Shown here in pieces: positions 21,582-32,682 of a stretch of 64,000 nucleotides of DNA. This stretch comes from Brachyhypopomus gauderio (taxonomy: Eukaryota > Chordata > Actinopteri > Gymnotiformes > Hypopomidae), in contig NC_135223.1 of assembly GCF_052324685.1 (NCBI RefSeq), positions 4,506,779-4,570,778 of the forward strand, read 5' to 3'. Positions within the stretch are counted from its first letter, which is position 1, and each line of letters opens with the position of its first letter. Below the pieces are notes generated by a model. The model was not told where the DNA came from and ran no database searches. It worked only from the letters and a program-made list of their open reading frames with translations. The position numbers and the translations under genes were made by a program.

Positions 21582-23035
21582 TGACCATCGGCACGGGACG
21601 AATTGTCAGACGTATGTGGTGTGGAAAAGTGAACACGCCGTGAGGGGGAATAATGATGCGGGCGGTGTGGCCTGTCATGTGATGCTGGGGGTGGAGAGGG
21701 GGGGGTGGAGGGCCGTGTGTACATGTATGGTGAGGCAGGTGATGGAGAACGGGCATACCGGGGCCTAGAGCTCCGTGGCGTGTGTGAGTAGTAAGGAGAT
21801 GAGTGTGAATGGCTTCCAGGTGACAGAGAGCGACCAGAGTACCTGTCACGGCGAAACCTGGGAGGGGAGCCGTCATCCCTCACAGGTTGCCGGTTATACG
21901 CATCTTGACGGTCAGATGGAGACTGGCGAGGTCGTCCAGGGGCAGCCGAGTTGGTATCATGGGTAGAAACGCGCTGGTCATCATCCTGGAGAGTCCAGCT
22001 GGATGAACGTGGTCTGTGTCGAGGAGGTGGGGATCCATCAGTGTAAGGTCGACGCCCTCTATTGTAATGACGTGATGATGTGGCACAACAGTCAACACAG
22101 TCATGCTGTTGAAGGTCGCCCCGGTCTCGATGGCATCCGCTTGTGCATGCGTGTGCAGCCATATAGCCTGAAGGGTATGCAGCACGAGCACAGCCTGGTA
22201 GGCCACGCTGGACATCAGTCACATGGTGCGCGAGGTGGTCAAATCTCTTCTCTGAGTGTTGCAGATGCGTTTGTGTCAAGGCGTGCAGTTCCGTTCTGAG
22301 GTCAGCAATAGCAGCTGTTAATTCAGCTACTGCAGAGGGTGACATGGCACCAGGTTGTGGAGTTACAGTCACTGGCATCACAGGTGTGTGTGCTGCTACT
22401 GACAGAGCTAACTGTGCTCGTTCACACTGAGTCGCCACTTTCAGTGCAGCTTCCAAAGTAACTGCACCATGCTCGTGGATTTTAAGTTGTAATGAGGGAT
22501 CTAACCCAGTCACAAAACGCCGGAACACCTCACAGTTCTGTGCCTCTGGGCCGTAGCATGGAAAAGCATCCGCCACTAAGTTTTTTAGGTCCGCAGCATA
22601 TACTTCTAGGGGCTCCTGTGGTTTGCGAGGGCGAGCATTTAAGTGTGTCTGAAAGGTGGCCAAAAATTGTGTCTGTCCAAAAACCGCATTCAACTTCGCT
22701 TTAGCTTGATCATAATCAAACTTCACCTGTTCAGGCAAACTTAGCCAGTATGCGAATGCAGGACCACTAAGTCTCGCAGCTAGTAATTTCGCTTTCTCCA
22801 AATGAGCAGTTGAAACTTCCAATGCTACTTCGAAACGCTGAATCCACGAACTGAATGGCTCTAGGGATTCACCGGTAAAGGGAGCAGGCAGTTCAATACG
22901 GAACGGAACACGTGCGTGAACTGTCTCGGCTGAGACTGGCGCTGCAAGAGGCTGCAGGGAGGGAGCAGGTTGCTCTTCGTCCGCCATTTCACGTCCAGGA
23001 AAGCACAAAACAAGCGGCACGTAGCAAAAACTCAA
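21569..23035 (-). CDS. gag: Gypsy gag, intact
   Basis: The 488-residue frame probably starts at the second Met (22987, MADEEQPAPS), leaving 472 residues; it follows a short leader. The capsid region includes PFTGESLEPFSSWIQRFE and later FRRFVTGLDPSLQ, typical of Ty3/gypsy retrotransposon gag. No standard CCHC knuckle is visible. A Cys/His cluster (HDCVDCCATSSRH) and a long Arg/Ser/Pro-rich tail probably bind RNA. It ends in a TAG two codons past the frameshift site, giving gag alone in most rounds of translation. Confidence 0.88.
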   Translation of the reverse strand: MSFCYVPLVLCFPGREMADEEQPAPSLQPLAAPVSAETVHARVPFRIELPAPFTGESLEPFSSWIQRFEVALEVSTAHLEKAKLLAARLSGPAFAYWLSLPEQVKFDYDQAKAKLNAVFGQTQFLATFQTHLNARPRKPQEPLEVYAADLKNLVADAFPCYGPEAQNCEVFRRFVTGLDPSLQLKIHEHGAVTLEAALKVATQCERAQLALSVAAHTPVMPVTVTPQPGAMSPSAVAELTAAIADLRTELHALTQTHLQHSEKRFDHLAHHVTDVQRGLPGCARAAYPSGYMAAHACTSGCHRDRGDLQQHDCVDCCATSSRHYNRGRRPYTDGSPPPRHRPRSSSWTLQDDDQRVSTHDTNSAAPGRPRQSPSDRQDAYNRQPVRDDGSPPRFRRDRYSGRSLSPGSHSHSSPYYSHTPRSSRPRYARSPSPASPYMYTRPSTPPSPPPASHDRPHRPHHYSPSRRVHFSTPHTSDNSSRADGQGNY

Positions 23036-23151
23036 CCAGTCGACTAAAAGTGCGAGTTAATACAACGCAATCCAAGTCTCCCCAAAAATGAAAAATAGCG
23101 CTGTTTTGTTAGCGAAGAAGGCGAGTAGTGAGAGAAAAAAAAAAAATCGCC

Positions 23152-23168
23152 AACCACCGCTGCTACCA
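23152..23168 (-). other. Primer-binding site of the young gypsy element
   Basis: One base inside the 5' LTR the minus strand reads TGGTAGCAGCGGTGGTT. It is near-complementary to the 3' end of a tRNA-Leu (CCACCGCTGCCACCA-type), though with mismatches. It shares TGGTAGCAG with the retrovirus at 6365-6380. Confidence 0.65.
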
Positions 23169-23169
23169 G

Positions 23170-23516
23170 TGTAAAACGTACTTTTACGGAACCAGTACTC
23201 TTACCGGTTCTCGGGCTGTGGGTCAATCCAGGTGGCGATTTCGGTAGCGAGATAAGTGTGGAAATATAACAGGGGGACTGAAGAATGGATTTCAACGTAT
23301 CTCACTTTAATCAAGAACAACTGGGAGGCTAGTAGTAGTGGCTACCGGCTAGTCCGGGTCTCCGTCCTCTCTCTCCCGCTCACACACTTGTCCAACCCTC
23401 TCTCTCTAACTCCTCCCACTTCAACATCACTCTAACTCCCCTCTAGAGGCTACAAGGCACTCTACAAATGTATGAACATATAGAACAGGTTACATCATAC
23501 CATTATTGCTCTTACA
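23170..23516 (-). repeat. 5' LTR of the young gypsy element
   Basis: This 347-bp LTR appears identical to 16912-17258. It is flanked outside by TAAG, the copy of the 4-bp target site. Confidence 0.92.
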
Positions 23517-23689
23517 TAAGCAAATGTTCCTGTGTTATTAGATGTCGTATACGGTGTTTGACTTAAGTGACTAGTGTAAACCTCTCCACCTAAGTTTTGA
23601 TAACAGTGAACCCGGGGCCCTGGCCGCGTTTATTGTAGTAAACGCCACATACTGTTCAATAGTATTCGGCTAGGGCGCTACATATTTAA
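23517..23689. other. Unassigned flank, right half of the gypsy target
   Basis: Continuation of the sequence that ends at 16911. It closes with GGGCGCTACA exactly where the segmental-duplication homology begins, so a junction of two unrelated sequences lies here. Confidence 0.4.
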
Positions 23690-23830
23690 ATTTAAAAATC
23701 TTTATTATTCTATAGTGTAAAAATTTTTCTGATACTTTTTATATTCTGTATGTTTGCACTGAAAAAGGTAAGCTTTCAATCTCATTGTACATGTGTATAA
23801 TGACAATAAAGGCATTCTATTCTATTCTAT
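23690..23830 (+). mobile_element. 3' end of a Rex1/CR1-like LINE (copy A)
   Basis: It matches the LINE 3' untranslated region at 50103-50243, including AATAAAGGCATTCTATTCTATTCTAT with a TCTAT-repeat tail. The body of the element is absent here. Confidence 0.75.
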
Positions 23831-23852
23831 AATCATTTGTAGTTGTCAATGA

Positions 23853-24408
23853 GTGCCCGGAGCGGTGAGCAGCCTCTACAGCGCCCGTGGAGCAATTCAG
23901 GGTTAGCTGCCTTACCCAAGGGCACTTCAGGGTTAGCTGCCTTACCCAAGGGCACTTCAGGGTTAGGTGCCTTACCCAAGGGCACTTCAGCCCTAGAGGC
24001 TGTAGAGCAGGGATGGGCAACTGGCGGCCCGCAAATAGATCAATAATAATTTAATAATTAAAAGAAAAAAAAAATGAGACATGTGGGTAAAATGCTATAA
24101 TTAAGTATGTTTAGAGACACATTTATGTAACCATGCTTAAACAGCAAAAATGCCCATAGACTTGCTAGGGTTAAGGACATGTTAATGCATTTATATGCAG
24201 AAAATAGATGTATGTTGGTGCAATAAACATACAGATCTGAATTCATTGAAAATGTTCTTATTGAGAATAATTTGTAGTGTCTTTCATATCCAATTATTTG
24301 AAGTGCGTGGTCATGTGGCCCTCCAATAATAGTGCTGAAAAATTTTTGGCCCTCTTTATCATGGAAGTTGCCCATCCCTGCTGTAGAGGCTGCTCACTGC
24401 TCCGGGCA
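23853..24408. repeat. Inverted-repeat element (28-bp arms) split by a hAT
   Basis: TGCCCGGAGCGGTGAGCAGC... at 23853-23880 is the reverse complement of 24381-24408 with one mismatch. Between the arms a 30-bp unit (TTCAGGGTTAGCTGCCTTAC...) is repeated three times (about 23907-23995). A hAT sits before the right arm. The words GGTTAGGTGCCTTGCTCAAG also occur at about 43244, in a related dispersed repeat. Confidence 0.7.
24008..24380. mobile_element. Non-autonomous hAT element (copy A)
   Basis: Terminal inverted repeats CAGGGATGGGCAACT and AGTTGCCCATCCCTG are exact. The 8-bp target duplication CTGTAGAG is at 24000-24007 and 24381-24388. Size 373 bp, no transposase. Confidence 0.93.
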
Positions 24409-25887
24409 CGTGTGCTCACTTCACCTGTGTGTGTACTTAAATGTGTGTTTCACACATTGTGTAAGTTGTGTTTAAAGGTGTGTTTAAATATATTTCATTG
24501 TTTTATTATAGGTGTAATTATATTCATTAAAAAGATGCATGTAATTTTATAGAAAATGAATTATTATAATAAAGAAATTAGCATTCATCTGGTCAGTGTC
24601 TTGTGTAATTGATACAGTATGGTAAGCAATCAGAACTCTCAGGTGGGTGACAAATTATTACTAAAATAAATTAAACAGTACTTAAACAGTGAATTTATTG
24701 CAGTAAATCAGCATTTGGTCACAACACATGTAAACCACATTTAATGTACAAAAATGTACATGAATATATATATACATAACTACAGATAATTACATTACAT
24801 CCTCTGTTGGGATTTTTGAGATAGATAGCTAGATAGATAGATTTATTTATGTATCCCAGAGGGGAAATCGTGTGTTACAGCAGCGCAATCCATATATAGA
24901 TATATAGATCAATGGGCTGACCTGGCTAATATTTAAACGGAAATATGTCAGCACCCCGTGTGCATATAGCCTATTCTGAAGTAATTCCATTTTTGTTGAA
25001 AAATCCGACACTCTGTGTCCGCTTTTCTCTTTTTTTGACAGACATTTCACTTAACAGGGTGCAGACAATATAGGAACTGCAGATTTTAACTAAATGGAGT
25101 TTATTCTTTTTTAATAATGCAGGTTTATTCCGTGGGCTGGACTGAACCCCCTGGCGGGCTGGGTCGCCCCTGGTGTATACCATCACAATCACAGCATCAT
25201 TACTCTTAACAAGGTCTCGAGGAACATCAAACCAACTGAATAAATTATCGTGAAACTGTCAAGAAAAACTCAAATGTCTCGAATTTTTGCATTCCGAGTC
25301 GACAATGTTGCCTGTGGAGAACCCGAATATTCGAATGCCGACACAACTTCTCCAGGTGTGGCTGGAATGTTTAAAATGCAAGTTATTCATGTTTAAGCAA
25401 CTGCTTTGACGACAGAAATGCTTAGATACAATTTACAAAACATGATACACTCACCCATCACCAAGTCTCTAAAAGACATGTGATTGATTATAATGTTGTA
25501 TTTACCTGTTCCGGGATTCTCAGGGGACTGGCGGCCCATCCAGCTCCTCCTCTTATAGTGGCCGAAGGGCCCTCGGCCTACTGAAGGAGGGGAGGGGGGT
25601 TACAGTTCCTGGGAATACCTGAGGACGGAGTTGTATGCAACAAATGGACATATTAATTATTATTCTTGTCATAGTAGTGCACTAAATGTAAAATGTTATG
25701 TATATATTGTGTTACTGCAGTAATGTATGTATGTCATGTTTGTGTTTGTAGGTAACCCCTGCTAGTAGTAGTGGTGTGTCCCAGCTTAATTAAGGGGAGG
25801 AGCTACTAGTATAAGAGGCCTTCCTCTCAGAGGCTAAGGAGGTTGAGGTTGGTTGGTTAATGTTGGTTGTTTGATATTGGATGTTAT
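24409..25887. other. Non-coding sequence with a LINE 3' end (copy A)
   Basis: No gene is recognised. A reverse LINE 3' end (ATAGATAGATTTATTTATGT then CCCAGAGGGGAAATC) with a GATA-repeat tail lies at about 24818-24880. A GC-rich patch is at about 25530-25610. The part 25755-25887 runs up to the L2 insertion point. The same sequence is in copy B at 50824-52290. Confidence 0.5.
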
Positions 25888-26268
25888 ATTGGAAAATCAC
25901 TTCCTGCTTTCCTCCTGTACAGACGCTTTTCTGTCAGCTCTGCCTGTCCTTTCATTTATTTGAGTTATATCTACAAGTTCAAGTTATTTTTACAAGTTAA
26001 AAGGATCCATTACTCGTTACTTCACTTGGTAAGCTTTTTTACATTCATCTATAAAGGATTATTTAGCATTTTTACATTCGACAGTCCGACACTGCGAGTG
26101 AACTGTTTTTTGCGCCTCATCCTTGTGAGTGGTTTTTGTGCACTGTTTTATCAGCAGCTGATATTGTTTTCAGCTGTGAAATACCTGCCAGAACTTATTG
26201 GGTGTTATTTTTGCACTTTGGATTTTTAACTTTGATATTTGAGCCTTGTGCCCGGTGCTTTTGCGATT

Positions 26269-27789
26269 ATGGCTCATGCTTCCACATCATCTATTTGCTC
26301 TGAGTGTATCAAACTGTCTCAGAGGGTTGCAGAACTTCAGGAAAGAATCCATACCTTACATTCTATAAGGGAGGAGGAAGAATATCTGGACTCGATTCTT
26401 GCCACACAAACCGCTGACAAAACCGTCCCTGTGACTGGCAAAGAAAGAGACGTTTCTCTCCATTGTCGCTGGGATGTACTGGGGGCAAAGCCTAAGCTCA
26501 TCTTGGCCTCAACTCCTAATCCTGTTAACAACAACAATGATAAGGGCTGGACTCTTGTTCGGGGGAAGGAACGTAGCAGAAACCAGTACAGCAGCGGCGG
26601 CAAGCAGCAATCTTCAGAACAGAACATTCTTCTCGATAACAGATATGAAGCTCTTGCCTCAACTGAAGTAGCAGAAACTGAGCAGTCTCATCACAACATA
26701 CTGCCTCCCTCTCCAGGACATCAAGGACATCAAACGCACCCCAATCAGCATCAGAGATCCGACTCCAGTCTGGCTGCTAAGCTTGCAAATAACTCTGGCC
26801 ATTCGCGGACCAACCACCAGGCTGCCAACTGTGTTAGCCAGCAGCATGCTAACAAGCATGCTAAGAGGGTTAGCCATCGGGATGCTAACCATGTTGGCCA
26901 TCGGGGTGGTAACCATGTTGGCCATCGGGGTGGTAACCATGTTGGCCATCGGGGTGGTAACCATGTTGGCCATCGGGGTGGTAACCATGCTGGCCATCGG
27001 GGTGGTAACCATGTTGGCCATCGGGGTGGTAACCATGTTGGCCATCGGGATGCTAACCATGTTAGCCGCCGAGGCATTAATGGTGAAAGAAGTCGAGTAA
27101 CACCGCCACAGCCCAAAACGCTGCTAATTGGGGACTCAGTCATCAGAGATGTATGGAGTAACAGTATTAAGGTCTTTTGCTTTCCTCGTGTTACTGTCTG
27201 TGAAGTGATACCCATGATTCCACACATATTGCATGACCATCCAGCTACGGAAAGATTGATTGTACATGTCGGCTCTAGCGATGTTTACAAACAACAGTCT
27301 GAGATACTGAAACAGGATTTTAACCATCTGTTCGACATTCTGGAGTTTTCCCAGTGTGAAGTGTTCATTTCTGGACCGATACCAACTGCACGTCGAGGCA
27401 GTGGTCACTTTACATGACTGCTGGCTCTAAACAGCTGGCTCACTACAGCCTGTGCACATCGGAAGGTAAACTTTATTGACAATTTCAACATTTTTTGGAG
27501 GCGTCCTGAGCTTTTTAAACCTGATCAGCTTCACCCTAACAGGGCTGGGACTCAAATGCTTGTGGATAATCTAATGTATGGAATCACTCACATGCGGAAT
27601 CTGCACCAAACCGCAAGCAGTAACGTCAGTAATGTCAGTCAAAGGAGCCCACCATCTCCTGTCAGAGAATCTGTCCACAGTCTCAGAGGTAAACTCCAGG
27701 AGATTGAAGAGGTTCTGCAACACTACAGTCTGCTGTCTTGCAGGAACTCACCCACTTCTCCTGCACACTCAGTGAATTCTCAGGTCTGA
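26269..27789 (+). pseudogene. L2 ORF1 with SGNH/esterase-like domain, one nonsense codon
   Basis: From ATG 26269 (MAHASTSSICSECIKLS) the frame has a coiled-coil start with a possible Cys pair. A 24-bp tandem repeat encodes HVGHRGGN about seven times (26888-27055). An SGNH hydrolase-like domain follows: GDS block LLIGDSVIRDVW, IVHVGSSDV and FISGPIPTARRGSG. A TGA at 27415-27417 breaks the frame, which then continues without shift (LLALNSWLTTACAHRKVNF, DQLHPNRAGTQ) to 27789. ORF1 esterases are known in zebrafish L2 and CR1 elements. The TGA is probably a mutated CGA. ORF1 protein binds the element RNA. Confidence 0.8.
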
Positions 27790-30774
27790 CACGCTGGAAC
27801 CCATGCTCCTAGTCAGTGCTACATTCCAGTTATTTTAAATAGCCGGTGGCATGGCTCTCAGAATCGAAATAAAAATGTAATCAAAAGAAAACATAAGGGT
27901 ACAAAACATTGTAACAAACAAAATTTGATCCCAGTGAAATGCACAAGTGATGTAAGCGATGCTGATCAAACACATCAAGTCTTCAAAGTCTCCTTACTAA
28001 ACGTCCGCTCACTCACAAACAAGTCTTTTATAATAGCTAAATTAATTGAAGATTACTGTCTGGACTTTCTTTTTCTAACAGAGACTTGGCTTGATAGCAA
28101 TGGAGCAATAGTGCTAAATGAAGCTTCACCTCCCGACTTTAACTATTTTAATGTCTCTAGAGTAAATAAGAGAGGTGGTGGTGTTGCATGTTTTTACCAT
28201 AAAGCATTCTGATGTAAGCAGATCTCATTAGGGGAACATCCTACATTTGAATATCTGGCAGTGCAACTCAACAGTACTTATTCAGTTCTTTTTATTGTTA
28301 TCTATCATCCTCCCAGACTACATGCAGATTTTCTTGAAGATTTTGAAGAAATGCTTTCAAGGATTTTAATTGATTTTGATTATGTTTTAATTGCTGGGGA
28401 TTTTAATATTCACATGGATATATCCACAAATCCAATCACTTCAGAATTCATGAGGATGCTTAACTCTTTTGATCTCATACAGCATGTATCAGGCCCAACT
28501 CATAAGCATGGCCACATTTTAGATTTGGTCATTTCTAAACGTATAGAGGTTAATAATACTGAAATTACTGATGTTGCAATCTCTGACCATTTTGGTGTAT
28601 TTTTCAACATGTCATTATCTACTAGAACACTCAGTGAAAAGCGCACAATAACCAAGCGTTATCTCAGTGCTGGCAGTGCCGTGGCCTTCACAGACATGAT
28701 ACAGTCCCTCCCTCCCCTCTCAGAAAATGGGTATGAGCTAGTTGAAACATTCACACACAGAGTTAGGAACTGTATTGATGCTGTGGCACCAAAGGTAACT
28801 AAAATAATCTCTGGTAAAATTAAGATGCCCTGGAGAAACACTCCATCTATTGTAAAATTTAGGCAAGATTGTAGGCAGGCTGAGAGACGTTGGCGAAAGT
28901 CAAAATTGCAAGTACATTTTGATATTTATAAAACAACATTGCAGAATTACAACAGTGAAGTGAAATCAGCAAGGAAAAACTATTTCTCTACCTTAATCAA
29001 TTCATCCAATAATAACTCAGCTGTCTTGTTCAGAAGCATAGATCAGCTAGTAAACCCCACCTCCTGTGGCTTCCCTGAGACTGTTTCAGTTGAAAAATGT
29101 GAGGAGTTTGCTATATTTTTTAGGGACAAGATTACTAGTATAAGGCAGAACATAGCAACAAGCACTAATAGACCATCAACCCTTATATCAGTTACTCAGC
29201 CTAACTTTAATATGTCTTATTTCCAAGAAGTTGACATGGTAACACTACTTGATGTGATTTCATTACTAAAATCCTCTACTTGTGAACTGGACCCTTTACC
29301 AACAAGCTTTTTCAAGCAGGTTCTGAGCTCATTAGCAAATGAAGTTCTAACGATTGTTAATCAGTCTCTGCAATTGGGTGAATTCCCTAAAATTTTTAAA
29401 ACTGCAATGGTTAAACCACTATTAAAGAACAGAAATCTTGATCCCACAATTCTTAATAATTATCGACCTATATCTAACCTTTCCTTTCTTAGCAAAATCA
29501 TTGAAAAAGTAGTGTCAATTCAGTTGAATGACTATGTCAAAGTAAATCAAATAAATGACACTTTTCAATCTGGTTTCAGAGCTCTCCACAGCACTGAAAC
29601 AGCCCTAGTTAAGGTAGTAAATGACTTGAGATTGAATAAGGATGCAGGCAAACTCTCAGTCCTTTTTCTGCTAGATTTAAGCGCCGCTTTTGACACCGTT
29701 GATCATGAAATACTTCTTGATCGACTACAGAGCTGGGTAGGCCTTAGTGGCTTAGTCTTAGACTGGTTTAGATCGTACCTAACTGGGCGTGATTACTATG
29801 TAGCATTAGGTACCTCTTCCTCCAGACGTCAAAAAATAACTTGTGGCGTCCCCCAAGGATCAATTCTTGGGCCGTTACTATTCAACCTATATATGCTTCC
29901 GTTACCACACATCATTAATAAACATGGTATTAGTTATCATCAATATGCAGATGACACTCAACTTTATATTTCGCTAGAACCTAAAGCCCTAAAATCAATT
30001 TGCTCACTGTTTGACTGCATAGATGATATACAGACATGGATGTCTGACAATTTTCTGCAGTTAAATAAACAGAAGACAGAGGTTCTTGTTCTTGGCAGTG
30101 ATTCACAAAGGAATGATGTCCAGACTTATTTAAATCAAATGAATCTGAAAGCCAGACAATGTGTTAAGAACCTGGGCGTCACCTTTGATAATGAGCTCAG
30201 CTTCAAATCACACATCATGACTACATGCAAGACAGCTTACTTTCATCTTCGAAACATCGCTAAGGTCCGAGATATGCTCTCTCCTGCTGACAGTGAAAAA
30301 CTTGTCCATGCATTTATCACATCAAGGCTAGATTATTGTAACGCTGTTCTATCTGCTCTTCCAAAGAGCTCTATTTCGCACCTACAGCGAGTTCAGAACG
30401 CGGCTGCAAGGGTTCTGACCCGCAGGAGAAAGAGAGATCATATTACACCTGCACTCCACTCACTGCACTGGTTACCTGTCAGCTTTAGAATAGATTTTAA
30501 GGTTCTAGTCATGGTTTTTAAATGTCTTCATGGTCTTGCCCCTCTTTACCTAAGTGAAATGATGGTTAGATATGTTCCAGTCAGGTCTCTCAGGTCTTCA
30601 AACAGTAATCTACTGGTGATTCCTAAAAGCCGATTAAAGATTGGCGAGGGTGCTTTTAGCCACTATGGCCCAAAGCTCTGGAATTCTCTTCCTGAAGAGC
30701 TCAGAGGCATTTCATCCTTGCATAGTTTTAAGAGCAGTCTCAAAACATTCCTGTTTAGATCCGCTTTTAGTTAA
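27790..30774 (+). pseudogene. L2 ORF2: endonuclease and reverse transcriptase, one nonsense codon
   Basis: ORF2 is in the same frame as ORF1, directly after its stop. No ATG appears in frame before the endonuclease start (FKVSLLNVRSLTNKS). Endonuclease motifs: LLNVRSL, FLFLTETWL, LIAGDFNIH and ISDHFGVF. RT motifs: NYRPISNLSFLSKIIEKV, LLDLSAAFDTVDHEIL, GVPQGSILGPLLF and the catalytic HQYADDTQLYI. The C-terminal part (RLDYCNAVLSALPKSS, FKVLVMVFKCLHGLAPLYL) is typical of L2. One TGA at 28210-28212 interrupts the endonuclease; otherwise the frame is open to 30774. The protein nicks DNA and copies the RNA at the nick. Confidence 0.88.
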
Positions 30775-31020
30775 GAAACTCTGTCTTAATAGTTTTATCT
30801 TATTTACTTTACTTTTTATTATCTTACTTCACTTTTTACTTTTTATGTTATCTTAATATTTTTATCTTTAATTTCTTTTAACATTTTCTTTTTGTCTTTT
30901 TGTCTTTGTCTTATCTCCTTTTAATGTTTCTTTTATTTATACTGTAAAGCACTTTGAGTTACATGTATGTATGAAAGGTGCTATACAAATAAAGATTATT
31001 ATTATTATTATTATTATTAT

Positions 31021-31376
31021 TGTGTTGAGCCCAAGAAACTTAGGGGCTAGACTGGCTGCTGATTGCCAGTGCTTACTGGAGGTACTGCTTATAAGCCTTT
31101 GTGGGCTTGAGTACTTTTTATGTTTGTTTTCCTTTTATACAGTTTTTCTTTTCGTTTACTAGTATTGGTGATTTACTCCTTTGCTGGAATACACAATTAA
31201 AACACCTGGATTGGGAACTCCAATGTCTGTATTTACCTCACTCTCTGTAGTGAACCCACCTCCATATTCACCCACTCGTAGTACCACGCTCACAGTATGG
31301 TTTCAATGGGTGTTCATAATGTGACCGGACTGTGTATATTATTTTAATCTTTTCTCTTTGTTTTTGCCCAATCCAG
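31021..31376. other. Non-coding sequence before the transposase relic (copy A)
   Basis: No gene is recognised. The segment ends with a pyrimidine tract and a splice acceptor (CCCAATCCAG) at 31376. It is shared with copy B (52291-52648). Confidence 0.4.
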
Positions 31377-31700
31377 AAGCTAACACCAATTGATGAGCTG
31401 ATGAGGCCTGCTTTCCTGCACAAGAGAACACAGATGCTGGAAGATGATGTGAGAGAGACCCAGCATATTGCACGTCTAAGGGTACATGTGGAGAGGATGA
31501 TTAGACGAATTAAAGAAAACAAACTATTTGACACTGTAATACCACTCTCCATCACAGGAAGTATCAATCAAATTGTTTACTGTGGCATGTCTTCTCTCCA
31601 GCTACCAGAATGGTCCTCTTGTCAAGAAATGGGCCTCGGATGGTGGAAAGGGCTGTATGAGTACAGAATATATAACATTTGCTCTTTCCCAAGAATACTT
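31377..31700 (+). pseudogene. Last exon of a DDE_Tnp_4-type transposase (copy A)
   Basis: After a good acceptor the frame reads PIDELMRPAFLHKRTQMLED, then IARLRVHVERMIRRIKENK and VIPLSITGSINQI. This is the C-terminal block, with the catalytic Glu in HVERM, of the DDE family found in ISL2EU/PIF-like transposases. After SINQI a one-base shift is needed to continue (TVACLLSSYQNGPLVKKW). Earlier exons are not found. Copy B shares the same break. Confidence 0.7.
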
Positions 31701-32682
31701 TTTACATTCATGTACAGGGCTTTTTGTTATTATTTTAGAAATGTTACAGAATTTCTCCTGATGTTTCCCTGCTGCAATTAAGGCTTTCATGATTTGAGGT
31801 AGGTTTACTAAATAAGGAAAAACAGCAGGGCAATGGTACTCCAGGAGGGTATTCCACGAAGCGAGCTAACTCAGTAAGCCGGGCTTTTAAAGACAAGCCT
31901 GGCTCATTTTGCTCAAATTCGGTTCCACAAAAGAGGCTAGACTTGAGCCTCGCTCAGTTACTACAGCAACATATACGTTTGAACTAACCTGCTCCGTACC
32001 AGGCTAGAGTTGAGATGTCAGTCTCGCCATCCGGGAAACTGAATTGAGGAACAAGGTTCCGCTGCAGTTCTATCCATTAAATGGCTGTGGATGTAGCATA
32101 TATTATAACATCTTTATACATTTAATTGAGTACTGTAATTATTAGTTTGGAATGATTGCAGGTTATTATTATCAAAATTTAATAATTATATTTCAAAATG
32201 CAATTTATATTTCGATCTTAAGAGTACATATTCAATGTTATTCAGTGAGGTTTCTGCACATTTTAATGTATTGGTTTAATCTTCACAAATTCAGGTCAGT
32301 GTAAAATGGAATACAGTGTCTAATCGCAGTTATGGTGCAGAAACATACATTAGCATAAACTCTATATCACAAAAAATACAATTCTTTGTACCTGAGTATT
32401 AATAATTATTAATACTGAGTAATTTAGGTGAAGATACTTTTAGGTATATATTTATCCCCATACTTCCTCTTTTGTGTTCAAATTACAAGCAAATCATATC
32501 ACTTTGCAATTTACATATGTTCAGTATAAATAATGTAAATGTGTGGTTAACTTAATGGTGCAAAAAGGAAATGGATACAGACAACTACCTTACCAAGATT
32601 TTCATACAGGTGATACAAATAATCCAAAATGTAAGCTATAAAAAGAGCAGCTAACAGTGAAGGCTGAAGGCTGATTGACCAC

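Larger units (their letters stand above)
16912..23516 (-). mobile_element. Complete young Ty3/gypsy retrotransposon
   Basis: The element spans 6605 bp on the minus strand. Two 347-bp LTRs looked identical base for base when I compared them by eye. The flanks are TAAG at 16908-16911 and TAAG at 23517-23520, a 4-bp target duplication. A primer-binding site, a polypurine tract, an intact gag frame and an intact 1354-residue pol frame are all present. Identical LTRs mean very recent insertion, and I saw no inactivating change, so it may be able to move. Confidence 0.92.
25888..31020 (+). mobile_element. Full-length L2-like LINE, present only in copy A
   Basis: The 5.13-kb insert interrupts ...GGATGTTAT|TGTGTTGAG, which is intact in copy B (about 52281-52299). 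It has a 380-bp 5' leader, ORF1 with an esterase-like domain, ORF2 with endonuclease and RT, a short 3' UTR and an (ATT)n tail at about 30995-31020. The tail matches the target, so a target duplication cannot be told apart. Confidence 0.9.

Noticed and set aside
26659..27227. Minus-strand repeat frames over the L2 ORF1 24-bp array
   Set aside because: Antisense readings of a period that is a multiple of three; no other coding sign.
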